From: Vibrio sp. S17_S38
Lineage (GTDB): Bacteria; Pseudomonadota; Gammaproteobacteria; Enterobacterales; Vibrionaceae
Assembly (NCBI RefSeq): GCF_014694375.1
Contig: NZ_JAAUWW010000006.1
Location: 112,267 to 176,266 of the forward strand
Direction: 5' to 3'
Length of the DNA: 64,000 nt
Shown here: positions 1-8,863 of the stretch, piece by piece
Position numbering within the stretch: the stretch's first letter is position 1
Layout: each line of letters begins with the position of its first letter
The notes under the pieces: generated by a model
Databases searched by the model: none
What the model was told of the DNA's origin: nothing
Seen by the model: only the letters and a program-made list of their open reading frames with translations
Made by a program: the position numbers and the translations under genes

Positions 1-1326
1 TTCCTGAACCCCGCCCGAAGCTAGTGAGTCAATCACTAATGAACCGGAATCTGATGATGTCACAAAGAAAGTCACAATTAGGATCACGGTCAAGAATGAA
101 ATGATAGACGTCATAGGTAAACGTTCAAATAATTTAAACAGCGCAATCGCATTGTTATTTTGCACTTCACTGATGATGTGCGTGTAACCATCCACCATGA
201 TCATATGCAACGCAGTGTCACCAAAAACAGAAAACCATAGGAACGTGAAGATGGTAGGAACGACCATTACACCAACAACAAATTGGCGAATAGTACGTCC
301 ACGGCTTATTTTCGCAATAAATAGCCCCACAAATGGTGACCACGCAATTGTCCAACCGAAGATAAACAAGGTCCAGTTACCAATCCAATCGCTTGATGTA
401 TAAGCTTGAAGGTTAAAGGTACGTTCAACAATATTGCTCAAATAATTTCCTGTGTTTTGCATGAAAGTATTCAAGATGAAAATTGTCGGACCGACAGCAA
501 AAACAAACACCATTAAAGCAATCGCAAGCACCATGTTAAGTATTGATAAATTTTTAACACCTTTATCCATACCTGCAACCACAGAGGCCATAGCACACAA
601 GGTTATCACCGTAATCGCAATGATCTGAACCGTGCTATTAATGGGAATTTCAGGCCACAGATAATTCAAACCGGTATTAATTTGCGTAACTGATAAACCA
701 AGCGTAGTCGCAATACCAAATAACGTACCGAGAATGGCAAATACATCAACCGCATGCCCCATCGGACCGTGAATTTTATCACCAATTATTGGATATAAGG
801 TTGAGCGCATTGATAACGGTAACCCATGACGGAATGCAAAGTATGCCAATGCTAAACCCACTAAGCCATAAATAGCCCAGATATGAAAACCCCAGTGGAA
901 AAATGCGATTTGCATGGCTTGGCGCGCAGCATCAACTGTTAACGCAGGCCCGGTTGGTGGTGATGCATAATGAAGAACTGGTTCTGCTACGCCAAAAAAG
1001 AGCAGTGCTACACCATAACCCGCAGAAAACAGCATCGCGAACCACTCAGGAAAGCTATACTCAGGTTCCGAATGATCTGGGCCTAATTTAATTTCTCCCC
1101 ATTTACTGACTGCGACACAAATAATGAAGACCAAAAAGATCGCCACAGACAACATATAAAACCAGCCAAAATTAGTTGTAACGGCCGATAAGATATCTGA
1201 GAAAAAAACACCTGCTCGTGCTGGATTACTTATGGTTCCAATCACAATTAATGCGATTACAATAACTGCGGGTATAAAGACGGGAACTAATACCGTCGAG
1301 GACCTTTTTTCTGCTTTCACGTCCAT
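1..1326 (-). CDS. BCCT family betaine/carnitine/choline transporter, 3' end cut by window edge
   Basis: The reading frame is open from an ATG at 1326 to base 1, giving 442 residues of a family whose members usually have 500 or more, so the C-terminus lies outside the window. The translation begins MDVKAEKRSS and is a string of hydrophobic helices. It contains the BCCT core signature GNWTLFIFGWTIAWSPFVG, whose tryptophans line the substrate site, followed by KISRGRTIRQFVVGV. BCCT proteins import compatible solutes such as glycine betaine with Na+ or H+ and protect against osmotic stress, which suits a marine or halotolerant host. A good ribosome binding site (aggagaac) precedes the start. The exact substrate cannot be read from the sequence. 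No partner gene is visible beside it. Confidence 0.92.
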   Translation of the reverse strand, partial: MDVKAEKRSSTVLVPVFIPAVIVIALIVIGTISNPARAGVFFSDILSAVTTNFGWFYMLSVAIFLVFIICVAVSKWGEIKLGPDHSEPEYSFPEWFAMLFSAGYGVALLFFGVAEPVLHYASPPTGPALTVDAARQAMQIAFFHWGFHIWAIYGLVGLALAYFAFRHGLPLSMRSTLYPIIGDKIHGPMGHAVDVFAILGTLFGIATTLGLSVTQINTGLNYLWPEIPINSTVQIIAITVITLCAMASVVAGMDKGVKNLSILNMVLAIALMVFVFAVGPTIFILNTFMQNTGNYLSNIVERTFNLQAYTSSDWIGNWTLFIFGWTIAWSPFVGLFIAKISRGRTIRQFVVGVMVVPTIFTFLWFSVFGDTALHMIMVDGYTHIISEVQNNNAIALFKLFERLPMTSIISFLTVILIVTFFVTSSDSGSLVIDSLASGGVQE

Positions 1327-1619
1327 GTTGTTCTCCTAATAACAAAAAATGCAATCTCCACTCAACATCCAATTACGTTTAATAATAATGAGTGAAAAAT
1401 TGCAGCATGAAGCTAGCATACAAAGAGCGGTTGTGAATTTCTACCCCAAAGGAAAAAATATAACCACATTAAAATTAAGTGATTATTTATTACGCCTAAA
1501 ATATTGATTATAAATAGACAGGATAAATGTTTACATAGCAGGCGTCGGCAGAGCTAATGATAATCAACACTAATGCAACATTAAAATCGGCTATTAATAT
1601 TTATATTTTTCAGGACTAT
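1327..1619. other. Intergenic region with the BCCT promoter side
   Basis: About 290 AT-rich bases between the start of the BCCT gene and the end of tag. A short plus-strand open frame at 1557-1748 mostly overlaps tag antisense and has no coding character. I see no RNA gene or strong hairpin here. It presumably carries the promoter of the BCCT gene on the minus strand, but no convincing -35/-10 pair could be fixed. Confidence 0.4.
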
Positions 1620-2207
1620 TTAGTTTTTTACAGAATGAAGATTCGGGTAACAAGGACAGGAAACCACATGGTCATTAACCATTCCAACGGCTTGCATGAA
1701 AGCATAGCAAATGGTTTCCCCCATAAATTTAAAGCCTCGCTTTTTTAAAAATTTACTTAATGCTTTAGATTCATCACTTATCGCAGGGATTTGATCCATA
1801 CTTTGGCGTTGAGGTTGAAGCGGTTTTCCATCAACAAATTGCCATAATGCCGCAGATAATGAACCGTACTCTTTTTGTAATTCAATTGCGGCTCGTGCAT
1901 TGGAAAACACAGAGGCAATTTTTCCTTTATGTTTTACCACATCATAATTTTCAATAATAAAAGGCACTCGTTGTTCATCGTATTGTGCGAGTTTTTCGAT
2001 ATCAAAACATTCAAAGGCGGCAATATACCCGGCTCTTTTATTCAAAATTGTCCGCCAACTTAACCCTGCTTGTGCTCCTTCCAAACAAATAAATTCAAAC
2101 AATTTAGAGTCATCATAAACAGGTACTCCCCACTCTTGATCATGATATTCACGCTCATTATCGTGCTTCATTGCCCAACCGCATGTTGTGTCTTGTTGCT
2201 CTGCCAT
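1620..2207 (-). CDS. tag: DNA-3-methyladenine glycosylase I
   Basis: A 195-residue protein of the normal length for Tag. It removes 3-methyladenine from alkylated DNA as the first step of base excision repair in the cytoplasm. Family motifs are clear: CGWA near residue 9, YHDQEWGVP around 21-29, LEGAQAGLSW, KKRGFKFMG and the C-terminal VNDHVVSCPCYP. The Cys near residue 9, His22 and the C-terminal His and Cys are the expected zinc ligands that tie the two ends together. It follows the psp operon on the same strand but is separated from it by a strong hairpin at 2267-2306, so it is probably its own transcription unit. Confidence 0.96.
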   Translation of the reverse strand: MAEQQDTTCGWAMKHDNEREYHDQEWGVPVYDDSKLFEFICLEGAQAGLSWRTILNKRAGYIAAFECFDIEKLAQYDEQRVPFIIENYDVVKHKGKIASVFSNARAAIELQKEYGSLSAALWQFVDGKPLQPQRQSMDQIPAISDESKALSKFLKKRGFKFMGETICYAFMQAVGMVNDHVVSCPCYPNLHSVKN

Positions 2208-2266
2208 GAAATATTCCTATAAATTAAACGTAAAAAGATGGTAAGAAACTAAAAGGATTAAAAACC

Positions 2267-2306
2267 AAAAAATCTCTGACAGATTAGCTCATTTCAGAGA
2301 TTTTTT
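2267..2306 (-). terminator. Terminator at the end of the psp operon
   Basis: A perfect 13-bp inverted repeat (aaaaaatctctga at 2267-2279, tcagagatttttt at 2294-2306) with a 14-base loop. Both strands have a T-run after the stem. On the minus strand it sits just past the pspC stop codon and before tag. Confidence 0.85.
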
Positions 2307-2337
2307 ATTACTGTAATATGACGAGTGAAATCAGTGA

Positions 2338-2724
2338 CTACATCTGGTTAAATTCTTTATTCACTTTGTAAGCATCTGAAGTGACATAAGCTTCCATCTT
2401 ACGAAGTTTAACTTCAATTTGTTGATATTCAGTGTCCAGATCCACCAACAATTCAGAAGGTACTTTTCCTGCCTGCCACGGTTTGCTTTTTAAAGTATGA
2501 TCTTCTGCATGACTTTCTTCATATAAAGAAACGGGACGCTTATCAACCATTAACCAAACACCGATATAAGCAAAAACCACTAACAAATAGCCACCCAATA
2601 AAAAAACAGAGACCGCCAGAATCCGGATCCACCACACTTCAACACCAAAATAACGGCCAATTCCCGCGCAAATACCCGCAATTTTTCCCGTTGTCGGTTC
2701 TCTATAAAATGACTTTTTAGACAT
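2338..2724 (-). CDS. pspC: Phage shock protein C
   Basis: A 128-residue PspC-domain membrane protein. Residues 1-65 carry the domain, with REPTTGKIAGICAGIGRYFGV, then WWIRILAVSVFLLGG and a long hydrophobic segment ending at VWLMVDKRP. A charged C-terminal tail includes a short helix, LVDLDTEYQQIEVKLRKME. With PspB it senses inner-membrane stress and draws PspA away from the activator PspF. The gene starts three bases after the pspB stop, so the two are translationally linked. No pspD follows; the operon ends at the hairpin downstream. Confidence 0.95.
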   Translation of the reverse strand: MSKKSFYREPTTGKIAGICAGIGRYFGVEVWWIRILAVSVFLLGGYLLVVFAYIGVWLMVDKRPVSLYEESHAEDHTLKSKPWQAGKVPSELLVDLDTEYQQIEVKLRKMEAYVTSDAYKVNKEFNQM

Positions 2725-2727
2725 TCA

Positions 2728-2946
2728 CTACCTCCAATTTGGCGCTTCAGCATCCAATATTTTTTCTAACGTTTTAACTCGTGCTTGCATCGTTTCGGCT
2801 TTTTCAGCTAACTGCTTCAGCTTCTCAAGTTCTTCACCAGATAATCCAGTCGACACTTTGCGCTTACTGCGATAATGCAAGATTAGCCATAAAGGGGCGA
2901 CGAAAATCATAAATACCACTAATGGCGTGGCAAGAAATGTCATCAT
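2728..2946 (-). CDS. pspB: Phage shock protein B
   Basis: A 72-residue protein of standard PspB length. An N-terminal transmembrane helix (residues 5-25, TFLATPLVVFMIFVAPLWLI) is followed by a basic stretch, HYRSKRKV, and a coiled-coil tail, LSGEELEKLKQLAEKAETM. PspB is an inner-membrane partner of PspC in sensing loss of proton-motive force or secretin stress. The first of two adjacent ATGs is chosen because an aggag motif lies seven bases upstream of it. It sits between pspA and pspC in one operon. Confidence 0.95.
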   Translation of the reverse strand: MMTFLATPLVVFMIFVAPLWLILHYRSKRKVSTGLSGEELEKLKQLAEKAETMQARVKTLEKILDAEAPNWR

Positions 2947-2997
2947 ATATAGCTCCTACTCTCTTCTATTCTGAAACCTTCAATAAGAACCATAGCA

Positions 2998-3684
2998 CTA
3001 CTGACTATCTTGTACATTGGATTTAGCTTGCATACTTTGCTTGAGCTTTTCTAACTCTTTTTCAATCTCATCATCCGCTTGTAGCTCTGCAAATTCTTGA
3101 TCAAGACTTTTCCCTTTTGCACCTAAATCATAGCTGTCGGCTTCGGCTTCTAATTCATCAATTTTACGCTCATATTGAGCAAATTTAGACATCGCCTCTT
3201 CCGTTTTTCCGGTGTTCAGCTGTTTTTTTATATCACGACGATGAGTGGCCGTTTGTTTACGGGTTATAATTGATTGCTGACGTGCGCGGGTTTCCGTAAT
3301 TTTACTTTCTAGCTTGTTAATTTCTGAACTTAATTTCTCTATCGATTCCGACAATAATGTTTTCTCGTTGGCTAAGTCTTTTAGAATATCATCCAATTTT
3401 TGCTTTTCAATCAAAGCCGCACGAGCCAAATCGTCTCTCTGCTTAGTCAATGCCAGCGTAGCTTTAGCCTGCCAGTTTTTCACTTGTTCTTGTAAGAATA
3501 AAATACGTCTCGAAAGCTCTTTATCATCAGCAAGTGATTTGGCTGAATGAGTACGAACTTCAACAAGTGTGTCTTCCATTTCTTGAATAATTAGCCTGAT
3601 CATTTTTTCTGGATCTTCAGCTTTATCTAATAAAGCGCTGATATTGGAATTAACGATGTCCGCAAAACGTGAAAAAATACCCAT
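2998..3684 (-). CDS. pspA: Phage shock protein A
   Basis: A 228-residue PspA/Vipp1 (ESCRT-III-like) protein, almost entirely coiled coil. The N-terminus MGIFSRFADIVNSNISALLDKAEDPEKMI matches the family, including its membrane-binding amphipathic helix (shown here only in part: MGIFSRFADIVNSN). PspA has two jobs: it holds PspF inactive under calm conditions, and it forms assemblies on stressed inner membrane to limit proton leakage. It is the first gene of pspABC and is transcribed from a sigma-54-type promoter at about 3731-3747. Its divergent neighbour is its own activator, pspF. Confidence 0.97.
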   Translation of the reverse strand: MGIFSRFADIVNSNISALLDKAEDPEKMIRLIIQEMEDTLVEVRTHSAKSLADDKELSRRILFLQEQVKNWQAKATLALTKQRDDLARAALIEKQKLDDILKDLANEKTLLSESIEKLSSEINKLESKITETRARQQSIITRKQTATHRRDIKKQLNTGKTEEAMSKFAQYERKIDELEAEADSYDLGAKGKSLDQEFAELQADDEIEKELEKLKQSMQAKSNVQDSQ

Positions 3685-3730
3685 GATTATGTTCCTCTCT
3701 ATAAATTAGTACTTGTGATACTTGGAGTAA

Positions 3731-3747
3731 TACATAATTCGTGCCAA
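3731..3747 (-). promoter_or_regulatory. Sigma-54 promoter of pspABC
   Basis: On the minus strand this reads TTGGCACGAATTATGTA. The -24 element TTGGCACG is perfect; the -12 element has GT where the consensus has GC. The GG and GT are ten bases apart, as required. It lies about 47 bases upstream of pspA and beside the divergent sigma-54 activator gene pspF. PspF enhancer sites would be expected between 3750 and 3860 but could not be delimited by eye. Confidence 0.85.
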
Positions 3748-3873
3748 CAATGTTTTACATATAAATCAATATGATAACTGATGTTATATTCTTTCCCAAA
3801 TAGCTGATATGATTAATATCACTAACTATTGGTCTAAATACTTATTTATTGACAATAATCGCAGGTGATATAG

Positions 3874-4956
3874 ATGAAACCACAGAATTTAATCGGACAA
3901 TCTGCCCACTTTCTCGCGGCTTTAGATAAAACCTCTCAATTAGCGGCAATAGAACGTCCCATTCTTATTATCGGTGAGCGAGGAACAGGAAAAGAACTCA
4001 TAGCTCAACGTTTGCACTACCTTTCAAAACGTTGGAGACAACCTTTAATCAACTTAAATTGCTCAACTTTTAGCGAAGGTCTGATTGATTCTGAATTATT
4101 TGGTCATGAGTCAGGATCTTTTACAGGTGCTAAAAATCAACATAAAGGTCGATTTGAGCGCGCCGAGCAAGGCACATTATTTTTAGATGAGCTAGCAACA
4201 GCTCCAATGAGTGTGCAAGAAAAACTATTACGAGTGATTGAATATGGTGAATATGAACGCGTTGGAGGCAGCAAAACCTTGATGGCAGATGTTCGTGTAG
4301 TTTGTGCAACCAATGCCAACCTTCCTGAACTCGCACAACAAGGTAAATTTCGCGCCGATTTATTAGATAGGCTAGCTTTTGATGTAATACATCTTCCACC
4401 TTTACGTGAACGTGTTGATGATATTTTATTACTAGCGGAACATTTTGCGATTCAAATGTGTCAAGAACTCAGCTTTGAGATGTTCTCCGGTTTAAGTCAA
4501 AAAGCTCAACAAACATTAATTTCCTATTCATGGCCGGGGAATATTCGTGAACTCAAAAATGTAATTGAACGCGCTGTCTATCAACACGGCAATGCAGAAG
4601 GCCCCATCAATGACATCATATTCAATCCTTTTATTACACCACACCAAACTAGTGACGCCGTCACTTTAAGTTCATTGGAAAACTCAACTATTTCGAGGAT
4701 AGATAAAGATGTTGCTCTCCCTTCGTTTTCACCCACAGAAAACTCAGATAATATTAATATAAGTCAACAAGTTAAAGATATACGTTTTCCTATCGACTAT
4801 AAACAGTGGCAAGCCAACCAAGACATTCAACTACTCCACTTGGCCTTAGAACACGCTAAGTTTAACCAGCGTAATGCCGCGCAATTGCTCGGAGTAAGTT
4901 ATCATCAATTAAGAGGCATGTTGAAAAAGCACAATATCTCACCTAAAACCTTATAA
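3874..4956 (+). CDS. pspF: Sigma-54 enhancer-binding activator of the psp operon
   Basis: A 360-residue AAA+ activator with no N-terminal receiver domain, as in PspF. Walker A is GERGTGKE at residues 34-41. The sigma-54 contact loop reads GSFTGA (81-86) instead of the usual GAFTGA. Walker B is TLFLDE (101-106), and SWPGNIRELKN marks the end of the AAA+ domain. The C-terminus ends in a Fis-type helix-turn-helix (FNQRNAAQLLGVSYHQLRGML). It is somewhat longer than enterobacterial PspF because of a low-complexity, Ser/Asn-rich linker around residues 255-310. It is divergent from pspABC and is kept inactive by PspA until membrane stress occurs. Confidence 0.95.
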   Translation: MKPQNLIGQSAHFLAALDKTSQLAAIERPILIIGERGTGKELIAQRLHYLSKRWRQPLINLNCSTFSEGLIDSELFGHESGSFTGAKNQHKGRFERAEQGTLFLDELATAPMSVQEKLLRVIEYGEYERVGGSKTLMADVRVVCATNANLPELAQQGKFRADLLDRLAFDVIHLPPLRERVDDILLLAEHFAIQMCQELSFEMFSGLSQKAQQTLISYSWPGNIRELKNVIERAVYQHGNAEGPINDIIFNPFITPHQTSDAVTLSSLENSTISRIDKDVALPSFSPTENSDNINISQQVKDIRFPIDYKQWQANQDIQLLHLALEHAKFNQRNAAQLLGVSYHQLRGMLKKHNISPKTL

Positions 4957-5072
4957 TTACTCGAATGTTTAGAGATTGCATACTTGATGAGAGACGTAAT
5001 ATAGGCGATTACAATTCGAGACAATCAAGGCGAAATTCGTTATGATCTCTGATACGCAAAAATTCACCATAA

Positions 5073-5120
5073 ACTACGCTCATCAGCCCTAAGCTTATTG
5101 AAGTTTATAAGGCTCGTAGT
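5073..5120 (+). promoter_or_regulatory. Leader hairpin directly upstream of the sapB ribosome binding site
   Basis: ACTACG at 5073-5078 pairs with CGTAGT at 5115-5120, and AGCC pairs with GGCT inside, leaving a six-base bulge on the left arm. The structure ends one base before the aaggaa ribosome binding site of sapB, so it could influence translation or be the remnant of a terminator. There is no T-run. Confidence 0.4.
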
Positions 5121-5133
5121 AAGGAACCTATAA

Positions 5134-6096
5134 ATGTTCGTTTATACGTTACGACGAATTAACTTATTTATCATTACGCTACTTATTATCACCTTAGTTG
5201 GCTTTAGTATATTGCGACTTGACTCCGCATCACCCGCGGCTATGCAGCCTTTTTTTCAAGGCTGGTTAGAGTATTTACAGCAGCTATTACAACTAGATTT
5301 TGGCACTAATGGCATCGGAGTTCCTGTTATTGAAGAGATAAAAGTCGTTTTCCCTGCGACTTTAGAACTCTGTATTTTTGCAATGGTTCTTGCTTTGGCG
5401 ATTGGCATTCCAATTGGTACGCTTGCTGGTATGCGTCAAGGAAAGCCAACCGATATAATCATTTCTTTTAGTTCAATGGTCGGTTACTCGGTGCCGATAT
5501 TTTGGCTTGCACTTATGATGATAATGGTCTTCTCATTAAACATGGGAATAACACCTGTCTCTGGCCGATACGATTTGGCTTATCACGTTGAATATATAAC
5601 TGGCTTTGCTGTTCTCGACACTCTTTTAAGTGATGGCCCTATGAGAATGGAAGCCTTGCGTAGTATCGCACTCCATTTACTTCTACCATGTTTAGTATTA
5701 GCACTGCCACCCACCACTGAAGTTATCCGCCTTATGAGAGCTTCGGTTGCAGACATCCGCAAGCAAAACTACATTCGAGCCGCTAGAACGCGTGGTTTAT
5801 CTACTTTTGAAATCATTTTTCAGCATGTTTTACGCAACGCCATTCCACCCATCATCCCTAAAGTTGGTGTTCAGCTAGCGAGTATGCTGACTTATGCCAT
5901 TATTACTGAGTCTATTTTCCATTGGCCTGGCATTGGCAGTTGGTTACTTGAAGCGTTAGATAATAAAGATTACGTTTCCATTCAAGCAGGTGTTATTACA
6001 GTGGCTGCTTTTGTACTGATGGCCAATATATTATCTGATTTATTGGGTGCTCTTGTTAATCCACTGATAAGGAAACAATGGCATGTTGTCAAATAA
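5134..6096 (+). CDS. sapB: Sap ABC transporter permease SapB
   Basis: A 320-residue binding-protein-dependent permease of the DppB/OppB type. It has an N-terminal helix (LRRINLFIITLLIITLVGF), several more membrane segments, and the cytoplasmic coupling loop RAARTRGLSTFEIIFQHVLRNAIPP near residues 225-255, recognisable by its first part RAARTRGLSTFEIIFQH. In enterobacteria SapBCDF has been linked to antimicrobial-peptide resistance and to putrescine export. Here it is the first gene of the operon: only 177 bases separate it from pspF and no sapA is present. Its start has a good ribosome binding site (aaggaa). It overlaps sapC by 14 bases. Confidence 0.93.
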   Translation: MFVYTLRRINLFIITLLIITLVGFSILRLDSASPAAMQPFFQGWLEYLQQLLQLDFGTNGIGVPVIEEIKVVFPATLELCIFAMVLALAIGIPIGTLAGMRQGKPTDIIISFSSMVGYSVPIFWLALMMIMVFSLNMGITPVSGRYDLAYHVEYITGFAVLDTLLSDGPMRMEALRSIALHLLLPCLVLALPPTTEVIRLMRASVADIRKQNYIRAARTRGLSTFEIIFQHVLRNAIPPIIPKVGVQLASMLTYAIITESIFHWPGIGSWLLEALDNKDYVSIQAGVITVAAFVLMANILSDLLGALVNPLIRKQWHVVK

Positions 6097-6970
6097 CATC
6101 TATCAAGAAGAACATATCCCAAGTCAATTTGAACGTTTTTGGCGCAATTACCGCAGTAATAGCTTGGCTATGTTCGCCCTTTGGTGCTTTGTAGCTTTAG
6201 TGATCATTATTCTATCTGCTGGTTGGATTGCACCGCATGGTCCATTTGACCAAACGCGTCACATTCTTCAACCACTGTCTTGGAGCCATAACGGCAGTGT
6301 TGAATATTTTCTTGGCACCGATAATTTTGGTCGTGATATTTTGTCGCGCTTATTAGTTGGAACACAACTCACTTTTGGTTATGGTCTTCTCATTACTTTC
6401 ATCGCAACGGTTATTGGTTGCGCCATCGGTATTTTTGCAGGTATGACCAAAGGCTTGCTTTCGAGCACATTAAACCACTTGCTTGATACCGTTATGTCGA
6501 TTCCAACACTTCTATTAGCCATCATTTTTGTCGCTTTTCTCGGTGCCGGTGAGTTCAATATTTTATTAGCCATATGTTTGGCTTTGATCCCTAGATTTAT
6601 TCGCTCGATCTATTTAGCAGTGAATGCTGAAATTGCCAAAGATTACAACATTGCTGCTCGCTTAGATGGTGCTAATGCTTTTCATCTTTTGTGGAGTTCA
6701 ATTTTACCTAACTTATCTACCGTCATTGCAGCCGAAGTAACAATGGCAATATCCATGGCAATTCTCGACATTAGTGCCCTTGGATTCTTAGGTTTAGGCG
6801 CTCAAGATCCAACACCTGAATGGGGAGCAATGCTAGGTAATGCCGTTGATCTGATTTATATAGCCCCTTGGACCGTGACCTTACCCGGATTATTTATTAT
6901 GTTTGCTGTCATTGTCGTCAACTTAATGGGCGAAGGTATCCGTAATGCTCTAAGTGCGGGGACAGAATAA
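6083..6970 (+). CDS. sapC: Sap ABC transporter permease SapC
   Basis: A 295-residue permease of the DppC/OppC type. The N-terminal [21 protein letters not shown] and the segment [20 protein letters not shown] are typical of this half of the pair. The coupling loop is [20 protein letters not shown], and the protein ends with further hydrophobic helices. It forms the channel with SapB. The gene overlaps sapB by 14 bases and its stop overlaps the sapD start by one base, indicating translational coupling. Peptide or polyamine specificity cannot be told from the permease alone. Confidence 0.93.
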   Translation: MLSNNIYQEEHIPSQFERFWRNYRSNSLAMFALWCFVALVIIILSAGWIAPHGPFDQTRHILQPLSWSHNGSVEYFLGTDNFGRDILSRLLVGTQLTFGYGLLITFIATVIGCAIGIFAGMTKGLLSSTLNHLLDTVMSIPTLLLAIIFVAFLGAGEFNILLAICLALIPRFIRSIYLAVNAEIAKDYNIAARLDGANAFHLLWSSILPNLSTVIAAEVTMAISMAILDISALGFLGLGAQDPTPEWGAMLGNAVDLIYIAPWTVTLPGLFIMFAVIVVNLMGEGIRNALSAGTE

Positions 6971-7965
6971 TGCCATTATTAGATATTCGAAATCTCACCA
7001 TTGAAATAGAAACGCCACACGGTACAGTTAAAGCCGTGGATAGAATGAGCTTAACTTTAAACGAAGGTGAAATTCGTGGCTTGGTTGGTGAATCAGGCTC
7101 AGGTAAAAGTCTGGTGGCGAAAGCTATTGTTGGGCTAACCAAAGATAACTGGATCATTTCAGCGGATAGAATGAGACTTGGAAAAATAGACCTTTTACAG
7201 CTCAACGCAAAAGAGCGTCGTCGAGTGATTGCTCGTGATATTTCTGTTATTTATCAAGAAGCCAGCAGTTGCTTAGACCCCTCAGAAGAAGTCGGTCATC
7301 AACTACGTGAATCCATTCCCTCTTCATCTTTTGAAGGTAAATGGTGGCAACGTTGGCATTGGCGTCATAAATTAGCAAAAGCACTATTACATAAAGTGGG
7401 CATAAAAGATCATCGTCAAGTCATGGGATCTTATCCTTATGAGCTTACCGATGGGCAATGCCAGAAGATTATGATTGCGATGGCTATTGCCTCTAAACCT
7501 AAATTGCTTATTGCCGATGAACCTACTAATGATTTAGATCCTATTACACAATCACAGATCTTGCGTTTACTCAGCCGAATGAATCAAGTGAACAATCTCA
7601 CTATTATGCTGATTGGACATGACTTAACGACCATTACCCAATGGGCAACTCAAATCACCGTCATGTATTGTGGCCAATCAGTTGAGTCCGCCAAAACTCA
7701 AGATATCCTCAATGCACCCAAACATCCTTATACCGTGGCACTTTTGCATGCTATGCCAGATTTTAACCAATGGATCCCGCATAAAAGCCGTTTGCCTTCA
7801 TTACCCGGTTCCATTCCTCCATTACAACACCTACCAATCGGTTGCCGCCTAGGTCCTCGTTGTCCTTATGCACAAACCGAATGTGTAAATGTACCTCAGA
7901 GAGTGAAAATAAAGTCGCATAAGTTCAGCTGTCACTTCCCATTAAATATGGATAAACCACAATGA
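6970..7965 (+). CDS. sapD: Sap ABC transporter ATP-binding protein SapD
   Basis: A 331-residue ATPase of the oligopeptide-type subfamily. Walker A is GESGSGKS (40-47) and Walker B is LLIADEPTN. The ABC signature is degenerate, ELTDGQCQK instead of LSGGQ, a deviation I recall in SapD generally. The C-terminal oligopeptide-transporter extension with conserved cysteines ([15 protein letters not shown]) is present. Together with SapF it energises SapBC. In E. coli SapD also affects Trk potassium uptake. The gene overlaps sapC by one base and sapF by four. Confidence 0.93.
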   Translation: MPLLDIRNLTIEIETPHGTVKAVDRMSLTLNEGEIRGLVGESGSGKSLVAKAIVGLTKDNWIISADRMRLGKIDLLQLNAKERRRVIARDISVIYQEASSCLDPSEEVGHQLRESIPSSSFEGKWWQRWHWRHKLAKALLHKVGIKDHRQVMGSYPYELTDGQCQKIMIAMAIASKPKLLIADEPTNDLDPITQSQILRLLSRMNQVNNLTIMLIGHDLTTITQWATQITVMYCGQSVESAKTQDILNAPKHPYTVALLHAMPDFNQWIPHKSRLPSLPGSIPPLQHLPIGCRLGPRCPYAQTECVNVPQRVKIKSHKFSCHFPLNMDKPQ

Positions 7966-8750
7966 GTGCTCTACTAGAAGTGATCGATTTATCAAAAAAT
8001 TTCGTCACTCGTTCAGGCCTTTTCCGCCGCCAAAAACAACAAGCAGTTAAACCTATTTCCTTTACATTAGAAGCCGGACAAACTTTAGGTATTATCGGCC
8101 AAAATGGTTCAGGTAAATCGACTTTAGCCAAGATGCTAGCGGGTGTGGTTGAACCAAGCCATGGAAAGATATTTGTTAATGGTGAGCGTTTATTTAATAA
8201 AGACTATTCGACCCGCTGTAAACTGATACGAATGATTTTTCAAGATCCGAATACTTCACTAAATCCTCGAATTCAAATTGGTCGAATCTTAGAAGAGCCA
8301 CTCAAACGAAATACTCAAATGTCACCGGAAGCTAGGATCTTGCGGGTAAAAGAAACGCTACTTAAAGTAGGATTATTGCCAGAGCATGCTTATTTTTACC
8401 CTCAAATGCTCGCCACAGGGCAAAAGCAGAGAGTTTGCCTTGCACGAGCCATCGTACTTCAACCTTCCGTAATTATTGCAGATGAAGCATTAAATGGACT
8501 AGACATGGCAATGCGCTCGCAGATCATCAATCTATTTCTAGAACTACAAGAAGAGATGGGATTATCGTTTGTGTACGTGTCTCAGCACATTGGTGTGATT
8601 AAACACATTACGGATAAATTAATCGTGATGCATGAAGGTGAAGTGGTCGAATCGGGTGATACATTAAAGATCATTGATAATCCTCAGCACCCAATTAGCC
8701 AGAGATTAATTGACAACCACTTCCATAGTGCGCCAAATCATATTAGATAA
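7962..8750 (+). CDS. sapF: Sap ABC transporter ATP-binding protein SapF
   Basis: A 262-residue ATPase. Walker A is GQNGSGKS (residues 46-53), Walker B is VIIADEALN, and the signature region is [15 protein letters not shown], again not a textbook LSGGQ. It lacks the C-terminal cysteine extension seen in SapD, as expected. The start overlaps the sapD stop by four bases (ATGA). It is the last gene of sapBCDF; a long hairpin follows at 8754-8793. Confidence 0.93.
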   Translation: MSALLEVIDLSKNFVTRSGLFRRQKQQAVKPISFTLEAGQTLGIIGQNGSGKSTLAKMLAGVVEPSHGKIFVNGERLFNKDYSTRCKLIRMIFQDPNTSLNPRIQIGRILEEPLKRNTQMSPEARILRVKETLLKVGLLPEHAYFYPQMLATGQKQRVCLARAIVLQPSVIIADEALNGLDMAMRSQIINLFLELQEEMGLSFVYVSQHIGVIKHITDKLIVMHEGEVVESGDTLKIIDNPQHPISQRLIDNHFHSAPNHIR

Positions 8751-8753
8751 CGG

Positions 8754-8793
8754 AACTACGACAAGGAAAGTATTGAACTTTCCCTGTCGAGTT
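8754..8793 (+). terminator. Probable terminator hairpin after sapF
   Basis: CGACAAGGAAAGT (8759-8771) pairs with ACTTTCCCTGTCG (8777-8789) with one mismatch, around a five-base loop, and the outer AAC/GTT can extend it. There is no T-run, so termination may need Rho, or the hairpin may simply protect the 3' end of the sap mRNA. Confidence 0.55.
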
Positions 8794-8863
8794 GTACATC
8801 AATAACAATAGCTTACAAAGCAATCAAACCAGCTCTCATATCAATGAAGTATATCAATTATGC

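Noticed and set aside
1557..1748. 63-residue plus-strand frame overlapping the 3' end of tag
   Set aside because: Largely antisense to tag and without conserved features.
4957..5133. Search for a remnant of sapA
   Set aside because: No stretch in any frame resembles a solute-binding protein, so I call it absent, not a pseudogene.
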